DNA of 48,193 nt. Source: SYHX01 sp049317645 (lineage in GTDB: Bacteria > Bacteroidota > Bacteroidia > UBA7662). The stretch spans positions 1 to 48,193 of the forward strand of contig JBMOHV010000003.1 in the NCBI GenBank assembly GCA_049317645.1, given 5' to 3'. Below, in pieces: positions 41,130 through 48,193 of this stretch; the first letter of the stretch is position 1, and each line of letters opens with the position of its first letter. The notes under the pieces were generated by a model. It saw nothing but the letters and a program-made list of their open reading frames with translations, was not told the origin of the DNA and did no database searches. Made by a program: the position numbers and the translations under genes.

Positions 41130-43229
41130 ATGTCGGTTATTACCACTATACGCAGCAAAGCGGGTCTTCTGGTCGCTCTCATTGGTCTTGCCCTGGTTTC
41201 CTTCTTGGCCATGGACGTTTTCTCCGGAAACGGCCTTTTCTCGCAACGCAACCCAACGGATGTGGGCGAAATTGAGGGGGACAAAATCAGTTTGAACCTA
41301 TTTGACGTCAAACTGCAAGAGACCGTCGAGAACTACAAAGCCAATACCAACACGGCCCAGGTTGACGAGGCCACGATGGCTTCGCTTCGCGACCAAGTTT
41401 GGAATGAACTGCTTAGGGAGCGAATTATGGGTGAAACCTACAAGGACTTGGGCCTGGAAGTCGGCGAAGAGGAGCTTTACGATATGGTTCAGGGCAAAAA
41501 TCTTCATCCCGAAATCCAAAAGGCCTTTACCGACCCCCAAACCGGACAATTTGACCGGACCCGGGTGGTTGATTTCCTCAAGAACCTTTCCAAACAGCCT
41601 GCCGATATGCAGAAGAAGTGGAAGGCCTTCGAAGACTACCTTCTCAAGGACCGTACAACCCGCAAATACTCGAATCTGGTGGCCATGGGCATGTACATCC
41701 CTGATTTTTTTGCCGATGAGTTTGTCAAAGGAACCAATATCGCCGCCACCGGTCGTTACGCCCTTTTGGATTACAGCACCATCGTGGATTCGACCATCCG
41801 ACTGAGCGATGAGGACTATCAGAAGGCGTACGAAAAATTCAAGGCATCTTTTAAGCTCAAGGACGATATCAGGGCCCTGGATTATGTAAGCTTTGAAGTA
41901 ACCGCCTCTAGTGAGGACTCTGCCAAGGCTCGTCAAACCCTCATGGATCTGCGGGATGCCCTTGTTGCCAGCACCGATGACAGCGCTTTTGCGGCCTTGC
42001 GCTCGGATTTGCCATACGATGATCGATTTACGCCGGTCTCGACTCTGACCCAGCCCGCCTTGGTGGCCTTGGCCAGTTCACCCGTCGGTACAGTGACCGA
42101 TCTCTATCTCGAGAACGGGGCCTTTGTTTTGACCAAACTATCCCAAAAAACCAGCCGTCCAGACTCTGTAAAGGCCAGGCATATTCTTCTCAAAGTGGAG
42201 AATCGTCCCGATTCAACCGTCAAGGCCCAGGCGGATAGCCTGTTGCAGGCGGTACGGAGTGGTTCGGATTTTGGTGCTTTGGCGACAACCTTTTCGGCCG
42301 ACCCTGGATCGGCCGTCAAAGGCGGCGACTTGGGCTATTTTGCAGAAGGCATGATGGTGAAGCCCTTCAACGATGCCTGTTTTGGTGGTCGCAGCGGGGA
42401 GCTGGTGGTGGTCCGCTCTGATTTTGGATACCACCTGATTCAAATCAACGACCAGAAGGGTCAAAAGCCGGTTGTCAAGTTGGCGCCGGTGGCTGCGAGG
42501 ATTTCCCCTTCGACCGAAACCTTCCGGGCTCGCTTTGCCGTGGCGACGGCCTTTGCTTCCAGCCTCAAAAACTCCGAGGATTTCCAGAAAGCAGTGGACA
42601 CCAAGGGTCTTCCCAAGAAGACGGCTGAGAATATTCGAGTGGGTGACCGCGTCATTCCTGGCATCAACAACGCTCGGGAAATCGTGCGCTGGGCTTACAA
42701 AGCAACTACGGGCGATTTGAGCCCCCTCTTCGAAACGGAGGATCGTTTTGTGGTTGCCGTTTTGACCAAAGCCATGGAGAAAGGGACCAAGCCTCTCGAG
42801 GAGGTCAAGACAGATCTCGAGTATCGCATTCGCAAAGAGAAAAAAGGAGAAATGCTGGCCAGCAAATGGACCAAGGCATTGGGCCAAAATCCCAATCTGG
42901 AAGCCGCTGCCGCCAACGTAGGTGCGATGGTTCAGCCTTTGATGGGCGCTTCTTTCCTCGGCTCCTTCATCAACGGGGTGGGCCAGGAGCCCAAACTATC
43001 CGGGGCTTTGTTTTCAACCCCCAAAGGCCGAATCGGGAAGCCAGTTGCCGGCGAGCGCGGTGTCTATGTTTTCGTCGTGGACAGCCTGAGCAGTCTTCCC
43101 AAAGACTACGACTTGCGTTCGGCCAAAGCATCGCTCGAAGGGCAGTACCGTGGAAGGGCAGGGAACGAGCCCTTTGGTGCCAAGCGTGAATTGGCCACCA
43201 TCAAGGACGATCGCCATCTCTTTTATTAA
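41130..43229 (+). CDS. PpiD/SurA-like periplasmic peptidyl-prolyl isomerase chaperone
   Basis: 699 residues. One N-terminal membrane helix (about residues 10-31, AGLLVALIGLALVSFLAMD) anchors it. A SurA/PpiD N-terminal helical region (about 45-240) is followed by a parvulin domain: ARHILLKVE, GGDLGYFAEGMMVKPFNDACF and FGYHLIQINDQKG. A long C-terminal SurA-like part follows. It should help fold envelope proteins on their way out. Last gene with a clear envelope-assembly role in the barrel-TPR-lptC cluster. Its TAA stop is the first half of the next box. Confidence 0.9.
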   Translation: MSVITTIRSKAGLLVALIGLALVSFLAMDVFSGNGLFSQRNPTDVGEIEGDKISLNLFDVKLQETVENYKANTNTAQVDEATMASLRDQVWNELLRERIMGETYKDLGLEVGEEELYDMVQGKNLHPEIQKAFTDPQTGQFDRTRVVDFLKNLSKQPADMQKKWKAFEDYLLKDRTTRKYSNLVAMGMYIPDFFADEFVKGTNIAATGRYALLDYSTIVDSTIRLSDEDYQKAYEKFKASFKLKDDIRALDYVSFEVTASSEDSAKARQTLMDLRDALVASTDDSAFAALRSDLPYDDRFTPVSTLTQPALVALASSPVGTVTDLYLENGAFVLTKLSQKTSRPDSVKARHILLKVENRPDSTVKAQADSLLQAVRSGSDFGALATTFSADPGSAVKGGDLGYFAEGMMVKPFNDACFGGRSGELVVVRSDFGYHLIQINDQKGQKPVVKLAPVAARISPSTETFRARFAVATAFASSLKNSEDFQKAVDTKGLPKKTAENIRVGDRVIPGINNAREIVRWAYKATTGDLSPLFETEDRFVVAVLTKAMEKGTKPLEEVKTDLEYRIRKEKKGEMLASKWTKALGQNPNLEAAAANVGAMVQPLMGASFLGSFINGVGQEPKLSGALFSTPKGRIGKPVAGERGVYVFVVDSLSSLPKDYDLRSAKASLEGQYRGRAGNEPFGAKRELATIKDDRHLFY

Positions 43230-43234
43230 TTTTG
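43227..43234 (+). promoter_or_regulatory. -7 box overlapping the ppiD-like stop codon
   Basis: TAATTTTG matches TAnnTTTG exactly. Its first three bases are the stop of the preceding gene. The DUF2480 ATG is 36 bases downstream. Confidence 0.4.
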
Positions 43235-43270
43235 GAATCGCAGCCGCTCGATACGGCTTCGGTAGCAGGC

Positions 43271-43816
43271 ATGAGCGAGGATTCGTCGCCAATTCGTAAC
43301 AAAATTCAAGAAAGCGGGATTCAGGTCTTGGATCCCAATGACTTTCTTGTGCCGGATTCCCAAATTCGACCCCTTGATCTGGCGGATTATATGGACGAAT
43401 GGGGCGTCCTCCGTGAAAAAGATTACCGGGCCCGCGTTCAGGCCATGGATCCCACCCCTTACGCCGGACGTTGGGTAGCCTTGTATTGTTCATCCGAAGC
43501 GGTTTGGCCGCCATGGGCGGTGATGATTTTGGCGGTCCACCTTCAAGGGGGAGAGCCTTCGGTTCGTCCCGCCGGCATCGAATATGGAACCCCGGGTCAG
43601 GTGCAGTGTCAATTGGCTTTGGCACGTATTCGGCAACTGGATACGGAACTGTACCGCGATGCTCGTTTGATGATCAAGGCTTGTTCCAGGGCGGAATGGA
43701 CACCGGCCCTATACCTGGCCTTGACCCAACGATTGATGGGGGTGGTTCAGAGCCTTTTTTACGGTGAACCTTGTTCGGCTTTTCCGATTTACAAACGCCG
43801 CTCGTTTGTGGCGTAA
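43271..43816 (+). CDS. DUF2480 family protein
   Basis: 181 residues from the ATG at 43271 (MSEDSSPIRNKI). An in-frame TTG at 43232 lies inside the -7 box and is less likely. The pattern matches DUF2480: ESGIQVLDPNDF, LREKDYRARVQAMD, WVALYCSSEAVWPPWAVMIL, LMIKACSR, and the ending SLFYGEPCSAFPIYKR. The family is restricted to Bacteroidota relatives and has no established function. It is cytosolic, without signal or membrane segments. The stop TAA again overlaps a -7 box for the next gene. Confidence 0.8.
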   Translation: MSEDSSPIRNKIQESGIQVLDPNDFLVPDSQIRPLDLADYMDEWGVLREKDYRARVQAMDPTPYAGRWVALYCSSEAVWPPWAVMILAVHLQGGEPSVRPAGIEYGTPGQVQCQLALARIRQLDTELYRDARLMIKACSRAEWTPALYLALTQRLMGVVQSLFYGEPCSAFPIYKRRSFVA

Positions 43817-43821
43817 TTTTG
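43814..43821 (+). promoter_or_regulatory. -7 box overlapping the DUF2480 stop codon
   Basis: TAATTTTG matches TAnnTTTG exactly. Its first three bases are the stop of DUF2480, and the transglycosylase ATG is 22 bases further on. Confidence 0.4.
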
Positions 43822-43843
43822 GGAAAGACCTGAACAAAAATTT

Positions 43844-44851
43844 ATGAAATTCTGGGGCCAAGGGAGTTGGGCCAAGCGTTCCAAAACGATCGCGTGGTTG
43901 GTGGGGCTCTTTGTGCCGTTGTCGGTGGGTTGGTTGCTGAACAGCGCATCCAAGACCGAGGAAGAAAAAGCCTACCGCCAGAAATTTTGGTCCAATTACC
44001 GGGTGTATTCGGTTCCGGTTCCAGAGGGCATGCATTTTGCGGGCGAAAAAGTTCCTTTGTGGGATTTTGAGTTTCGCGAACGAGTCGAAAGGGAATTACT
44101 TCAAAATGCCTATGGGCAGGCGACCATGCTCCTTTACATCAAGCGTGCAGCTCGTTGGTTTCCTATGATCGAAAATGTGTTAAAACAAAACGGGATCCCC
44201 GAAGATTTCAAATACCTGGCGGTGGCCGAGAGCGGTTTGGCCAATGCCATTTCGTCGGCCGATGCCGTTGGTTATTGGCAGTTTTTGGCAGGCACGGCTC
44301 GTCAACACGGACTGCAGGTCAACGAAGAAGTCGATCAACGCTACGACCCCTGGCTGTCAACCCAGGCGGCGTGCAGGTACCTACGCAGAGCGCACGATCA
44401 ATTCGGGAATTGGTCCATGGTTGCTGCCTCCTACAACATGGGTACGGCAGGTTTGAAACAGCAGGCTGACTACCAAGGCAAGGATCGTTACCCGGAACTT
44501 CATCTTAACAACGAAACATCCCGCTACCTTCCCCGGATTCTTGCTATCAAAACCATCATGGAACACCCCGAGCGGTACGGTTTTCATTTGACCGCATCGC
44601 AGGTTTATTTACCCTTCGAAACCGTCCAATGGACGCTGAAAGAGCCGGTGACGAATTGGGCCAACTATGCCCGGGAACACGGAATGAGTTACCGCGAGCT
44701 CAAAATATTTAACCCCTGGATACGCAAAACCTCTTTGCGCAATCCGGACCGTAACACCTATACGCTGCGCAAGCCTACCCAATCATTTTCGGACAAGGCA
44801 TCGCGCTGGTCTCTGGTTCCGGTGGCCGAATGGGGTTTGGGGCTGCCATGA
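43844..44851 (+). CDS. Lytic murein transglycosylase (SLT/MltD-like)
   Basis: 335 residues. An N-terminal membrane segment (about 15-33) could be an anchor or an uncleaved signal. The SLT (GH23) domain starts near WFPMIENVLKQNGIPEDFKYLA. The catalytic glutamate is Glu129 in VAESGL, followed by AVGYWQFLAGTARQHGL and AASYNMG. After it comes a region like LysM (NYAREHGMSYRELKIFNPWI), suggesting peptidoglycan binding. It cleaves glycan strands to anhydromuramoyl ends. MltD in E. coli has the same order (SLT then LysM). It overlaps uvrA by four bases, an odd partner. Confidence 0.9.
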   Translation: MKFWGQGSWAKRSKTIAWLVGLFVPLSVGWLLNSASKTEEEKAYRQKFWSNYRVYSVPVPEGMHFAGEKVPLWDFEFRERVERELLQNAYGQATMLLYIKRAARWFPMIENVLKQNGIPEDFKYLAVAESGLANAISSADAVGYWQFLAGTARQHGLQVNEEVDQRYDPWLSTQAACRYLRRAHDQFGNWSMVAASYNMGTAGLKQQADYQGKDRYPELHLNNETSRYLPRILAIKTIMEHPERYGFHLTASQVYLPFETVQWTLKEPVTNWANYAREHGMSYRELKIFNPWIRKTSLRNPDRNTYTLRKPTQSFSDKASRWSLVPVAEWGLGLP

Positions 44852-47685
44852 AAGAAGTTCTTCGCATCGAGGGTGCCCGCGAGCACAATCTCCGGGACCT
44901 GGACCTAACCCTTCCCCGGGAATCTTTGGTGGTTGTTACGGGGCCCAGCGGGAGTGGAAAATCCTCCTTGGCTTTTGCGACTTTGTACGCCGAGGGGCAG
45001 CGACGGTATTTGGAGTCTTTTTCGGCCTATGCCCGTCAGTTCATGGGCAAGCTGGAAAGGCCGGCGGTGGATCGGATCGATGGCTTGAGCCCCGTCATTG
45101 CGATTGAGCAAAAAACAACCTCCCGCAATCCCCGATCTACGGTGGGAACCACCACGGAGATTTATGATTTTTTGAGGCTGCTCTTTGCCCGCATTGGCCA
45201 AGCCCATTCCTGGGTTTCGGGTAAACCGATGCAACAGTTTAGCCAGGCCCAGATTATGGAAAGCCTGCTCCAGGATTACAAGGACCGTGATCTGATGTTA
45301 TTGGCTCCGCTGATCCGCAGCCGCAAAGGACACTACCGTGAACTTTTTGAACAATGGCGCAAGCAGGGTTTTACCAAAGTGCGGATCGATGGCGAGGTCA
45401 CGGACCTCTCACCCCGTATGCAGGTCGACCGTTACAAGGTTCATGATATCGAATTGGTGGTGGACGTGCTGGTGCCTGGTCAGGATTCAGCCCATCGACT
45501 CAAAACCAGCGTGGAATTGGCTACACGATTGGGCAAGGGAGTTTTGTTATGCGGCACCCCCTCGGACGATGGGTCCGGGTCTTGGAATTGGCGGTATTTC
45601 AGCAAATTATTGACCGATCCCGAGAACGGTTTGGCCTACGACGAACCTCAGCCTAACACATTTTCGTTTAACCTACCGTACGGGGCTTGCCCTCGATGCC
45701 AAGGCCTGGGCTCCAAAATGGAGGCGGACCCTGAATTGGTTTTTGGGGACGGGGAGCTTACGTTGGGCAACGGGGGCTTGGCTCCGTTGGGGGAATACAA
45801 AGACAATTGGATTTTTCGGGTTATCCTGGCATTGGGCAAGAAAAACAAGTTTGGTCTCCAAACACGGGTTTCTCAACTAACCTCCGACCAAAAGCACTTG
45901 CTTTTGTATGGCCAAAAAGAACCCGTGGCGGTGGATATGGGCAAGGATCGAGGGATGGAATACCACTCCTTTGATGGGTTGATGGCCTTGATTACTCGGC
46001 AGGACGAATGGGGGACGTCGTCCATGCAGGAATGGGTGCAGCGCTTTGTCCGTCAGAAACCCTGCACGGACTGTGGCGGGGGACGACTCAAAAAAGAAGC
46101 CTTGCATTTCTGGATCGCGGGGAAGAGCATTGCCGACCTCTGCGGGATGGAATTGCAGACCTTGCAGGATTGGTTGGGGGGATTGGAGGGGTCGTTCAAA
46201 GGAAACAAGGCCAGGGTGGCCGATGAAATTCTCAAGGAACTGCGAATTCGTCTGCAGTTTTTGTTGGATGTGGGCCTCGGTTACCTGCATTTGCACCGCA
46301 GCACGGCTACTTTGTCCGGTGGGGAGTCCCAGCGGATTCGGCTGGCCAGTCAGTTGGGCTCCGGGCTTAGCGGGGTTTTGTACATTTTGGACGAACCCAG
46401 CATCGGATTGCACCCCCGGGATAACCGGCGTTTGATAGGGGCCTTGCGGAATCTTCGGGACCTGGGTAACACGGTTTTGGTGGTGGAGCACGACGAAGAA
46501 ATGATTCGCGCCGCGGACTGGGTGGTGGATTTGGGACCCGGAGCCGGTAGCGAGGGTGGGCGGCTGGTCTCCGAAGGCCCCCCGGAGGCGTTGAGCCGCA
46601 GTGGAGGGCTGACGGCGGATTACTTGTCCGGCGTCCGTCAGGTGGGGGCTTCCAAGGACCGCCCTGGCAACGAACATTGGTTGGGATTGATCGGAGCGAC
46701 CGGGCACAACCTGCGTCGGGTGGACCTTCGGGTGCCACTCGGCTGTCTGATCGGGGTTTCGGGGGTTTCGGGTTCCGGCAAATCATCCTTGATCAATGAA
46801 ACCCTGGTGCCGGCCCTCACCAATCAAATTACTGGTACCCGTCGCTTTCATTTGCCATTCAAAAGTTTGGAAGGTTGGGAGCATCTGGACAAAGTCATCG
46901 AGATTGATCAATCCCCGATAGGACGCACACCGCGCTCCAATCCTGCAACCTATACAGGCCTGTTTACCGACATTCGGCAGCTTTTTGCCGAAATGCCCTT
47001 GTCCAAAATCCGTGGCTACACCCCGGGTCGCTTTTCTTTTAATGTATCAGGGGGGCGTTGCGAGGCCTGCGGTGGAGCAGGGGTCCGGGTTTTGGAGATG
47101 AATTTTTTGCCCGATGTCGAATTGCCTTGCGAGAACTGCGGGGGCAAGCGTTACCAGCGGGATACCCTCGAGGTCCGCTACAAGGGCCGCAACATCCACG
47201 AAGTCCTTTCGATGTCGATTCACGAGGCGGTTCCGTTTTTTGACGGCCTGCCCCACCTCCGAAAGCGCCTGGCTACCCTCGAAAAGGTGGGATTGGGCTA
47301 CCTCCAGCTGGGTCAACCGGCAACAACTTTGTCCGGAGGCGAGGCGCAGCGCCTCAAATTGGCCGCAGAATTGGGCCGACGGGAAGGGGGACAGACCCTT
47401 TACATCCTGGATGAACCCACCACCGGCCTTCACATGGAGGATATTCGGGTTCTGGTCGAGCTTTTGCAGGCCCTGGTGGACAAAGGCCACACGGTTTTGG
47501 TGATTGAGCACCAGGTGGACCTGCTCCGGGCTGCTGATTATCTGGTGGACTTGGGCCCCGAGGGGGGCGCTGGGGGCGGAAACATCCTTTGGCAGGGTTT
47601 TGCCAAGGACTGGAAGGGCTTGGCGGGCCCCAAGGCAGGCCCCTTGCCCGGTTATACCCTGCCCTGCCTGCTTGGTTTGACCTAA
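44848..47685 (+). CDS. uvrA: Excinuclease ABC subunit A
   Basis: The damage-recognising ATPase of nucleotide excision repair. 945 residues from the ATG at 44848 (MKEVLRIEGAREHNLRDL). Two ABC units: Walker A GPSGSGKSS at about 32-40 and GVSGSGKSS in the second half. Both signatures are present (TLSGGESQRIRLASQLGSG, TLSGGEAQRLKLAAELGR). Zinc modules show CPRCQG, CTDCGGG, CEACGG and CENCGG. The frame is open six codons upstream. ATGA overlap with the transglycosylase suggests one transcript. Relevant to the ATL gene at 4866-5192, whose relatives hand damage to this pathway. Confidence 0.95.
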   Translation: MKEVLRIEGAREHNLRDLDLTLPRESLVVVTGPSGSGKSSLAFATLYAEGQRRYLESFSAYARQFMGKLERPAVDRIDGLSPVIAIEQKTTSRNPRSTVGTTTEIYDFLRLLFARIGQAHSWVSGKPMQQFSQAQIMESLLQDYKDRDLMLLAPLIRSRKGHYRELFEQWRKQGFTKVRIDGEVTDLSPRMQVDRYKVHDIELVVDVLVPGQDSAHRLKTSVELATRLGKGVLLCGTPSDDGSGSWNWRYFSKLLTDPENGLAYDEPQPNTFSFNLPYGACPRCQGLGSKMEADPELVFGDGELTLGNGGLAPLGEYKDNWIFRVILALGKKNKFGLQTRVSQLTSDQKHLLLYGQKEPVAVDMGKDRGMEYHSFDGLMALITRQDEWGTSSMQEWVQRFVRQKPCTDCGGGRLKKEALHFWIAGKSIADLCGMELQTLQDWLGGLEGSFKGNKARVADEILKELRIRLQFLLDVGLGYLHLHRSTATLSGGESQRIRLASQLGSGLSGVLYILDEPSIGLHPRDNRRLIGALRNLRDLGNTVLVVEHDEEMIRAADWVVDLGPGAGSEGGRLVSEGPPEALSRSGGLTADYLSGVRQVGASKDRPGNEHWLGLIGATGHNLRRVDLRVPLGCLIGVSGVSGSGKSSLINETLVPALTNQITGTRRFHLPFKSLEGWEHLDKVIEIDQSPIGRTPRSNPATYTGLFTDIRQLFAEMPLSKIRGYTPGRFSFNVSGGRCEACGGAGVRVLEMNFLPDVELPCENCGGKRYQRDTLEVRYKGRNIHEVLSMSIHEAVPFFDGLPHLRKRLATLEKVGLGYLQLGQPATTLSGGEAQRLKLAAELGRREGGQTLYILDEPTTGLHMEDIRVLVELLQALVDKGHTVLVIEHQVDLLRAADYLVDLGPEGGAGGGNILWQGFAKDWKGLAGPKAGPLPGYTLPCLLGLT

Positions 47686-47789
47686 GGATACCCTCGGACC
47701 TCGTCAGGGGCGGGTCAATTTTTTTTGCTTTATTGTTTAATAATCAAAAATTATTGCTAAATTTATCCACCTAACTAAATCGTAAAGGC
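47686..47789 (+). other. A/T-rich gap before the last gene, with a weak terminator and promoter
   Basis: A run of eight T (47719-47726) is preceded only by short possible stems (CCCT/AGGG or GACC/GGTC), so a terminator for uvrA is likely but weak. Further on TAAATTTA (47758-47765) is a one-mismatch -7 box, with a TTG at 47733-47735 that could be its -33 element (22-base spacing). Confidence 0.35.
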
Positions 47790-48193
47790 ATGAATACATC
47801 CTTGACAACTCTTTTTGGCTCTCCTAAGAGCGCTACGAATCGCCTTCCCAAGGCCGTATGGGCCTTATTCGTAGGGCTATGTTTCTTTGTAACAGGTTTG
47901 CTTTCTGTTCAGGCACAGACCGTTTTGGTCGATCCAGCCGGTGCTGGTGGCTTCAACTTGGGAACTGACTTTGCCTCCAACGGTTGGACCGTGGCCAACA
48001 GCGCCAACAACCCATGGATTTTGGGCCAGGCCAATACCACGGCCCCTTTTGGAGGGTATTCAGCCTATATCTCTACCGATGGTTCAACGCCCGGTTACTT
48101 GAACACGGCTGCCGCCTCCAATTTCTTTTGGAGGGATATCGTGGTGCCTGCCGGCCAAGAGCGGGTCAATGTTTCCTTTAATTGGCTTTCTGG
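47790..48193 (+). CDS. Start of a large secreted surface protein (3' truncated by the window)
   Basis: The ATG at 47790 opens a frame that reaches the window end (134 codons). An N-terminal signal is clear: a basic start (SPKSATNRLPKAVW), then a hydrophobic stretch (ALFVGLCFFVTGLLSVQAQ). It goes on as a beta-sandwich-like, Asn/Gly/Thr-rich sequence (FASNGWTVANSANNPWILGQ, IVVPAGQERVNVSFNWL). This style is common at the start of very long T9SS surface proteins of Bacteroidota. The sorting domain, if any, lies outside the window. Not a close copy of the two cargo genes at 14-18 kb. Confidence 0.7.
   Translation, partial: MNTSLTTLFGSPKSATNRLPKAVWALFVGLCFFVTGLLSVQAQTVLVDPAGAGGFNLGTDFASNGWTVANSANNPWILGQANTTAPFGGYSAYISTDGSTPGYLNTAAASNFFWRDIVVPAGQERVNVSFNWLS

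Noticed and set aside
1..48193. TAnnTTTG matches inside genes
   Set aside because: With six fixed bases, about two dozen matches are expected by chance on both strands of a window this size. Only those in gaps, oriented towards a nearby start, are listed.
1..48193. Mobile element, prophage or defence island
   Set aside because: No transposase, integrase, phage structural gene, toxin-antitoxin pair or restriction gene is visible. The content is core metabolism and envelope genes.

Overview
The window is a gene-dense stretch of chromosome from a member of the Bacteroidota. This rests on several signs: two complete secreted proteins with C-terminal type IX secretion (T9SS) sorting domains and the start of a third such surface protein; lineage-typical families (DUF2723, DUF2480, the NHQTYYRD-type acyltransferase, a TPR/LptC/hemolysin/PpiD cluster); start codons with little or no Shine-Dalgarno sequence; and -7 boxes of the Bacteroidota form TAnnTTTG in front of many genes. 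G+C looks slightly above one half by eye. I cannot resolve the order or genus. There is no phage, insertion sequence, CRISPR array, rRNA or obvious genomic island. Nearly all of the DNA is coding, and no gap exceeds about 165 bases.

Layout. 1-351 is the 3' end of metG. 373-3240 (minus) holds an AraC-type regulator, a glycosyltransferase and an LpxH-like phosphoesterase. An acyltransferase gene (plus) overlaps tail-to-tail with an AlbA_2/Schlafen-type gene, which is paired with an alkyltransferase-like protein. 5.2-8.2 kb carries a TrpF-like barrel protein, the trmB-pdxJ-HesB operon (minus) and methylmalonyl-CoA epimerase. 8.2-14 kb has kbl, obgE and adk (minus), divergent from a single-chain gcvP. 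14-18 kb has two tandem paralogous T9SS cargo genes ended by a strong terminator. 18-24 kb has murB, facing an operon of a DUF2723 membrane protein, rlmB and an LD-carboxypeptidase. 24.1-24.4 kb has tRNA-Gln(UUG), a terminator, and an odd repeat/hairpin block. 24.4-26.3 kb has ahcY divergent from a bacilliredoxin-like gene. 26.3-34.8 kb is a long minus-strand run: rsfS, ftsH, LUD-domain gene, lpxH, prfA, transketolase, degenerate amidohydrolase. 34.8-47.7 kb is a long plus-strand run: birA, coaX, outer-membrane protein, TPR protein, lptC, CNNM/CorC protein, ppiD-like, DUF2480, lytic transglycosylase, uvrA. The window ends inside another surface-protein gene.

Working together. Several genes serve the envelope: LpxH and its paralogue, LptC, MurB, LD-carboxypeptidase, MltD-like transglycosylase, PpiD-like chaperone, an OM barrel and T9SS cargo. 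Others serve translation and ribosomes (MetG, TrmB, RlmB, RsfS, ObgE, PrfA, tRNA-Gln), cofactor synthesis (PdxJ, CoaX, BirA, Fe-S assembly) and one-carbon/methyl metabolism (GcvP, Kbl, AhcY). I see no convincing new multi-gene system. The observations most worth checking are non-coding: a palindrome formed by two facing promoter boxes between rsfS and birA, a repeat/hairpin block beside ahcY, helically phased repeats and a palindrome ahead of the AraC gene, and promoter boxes so close to adk and gcvP that their messages may lack leaders.
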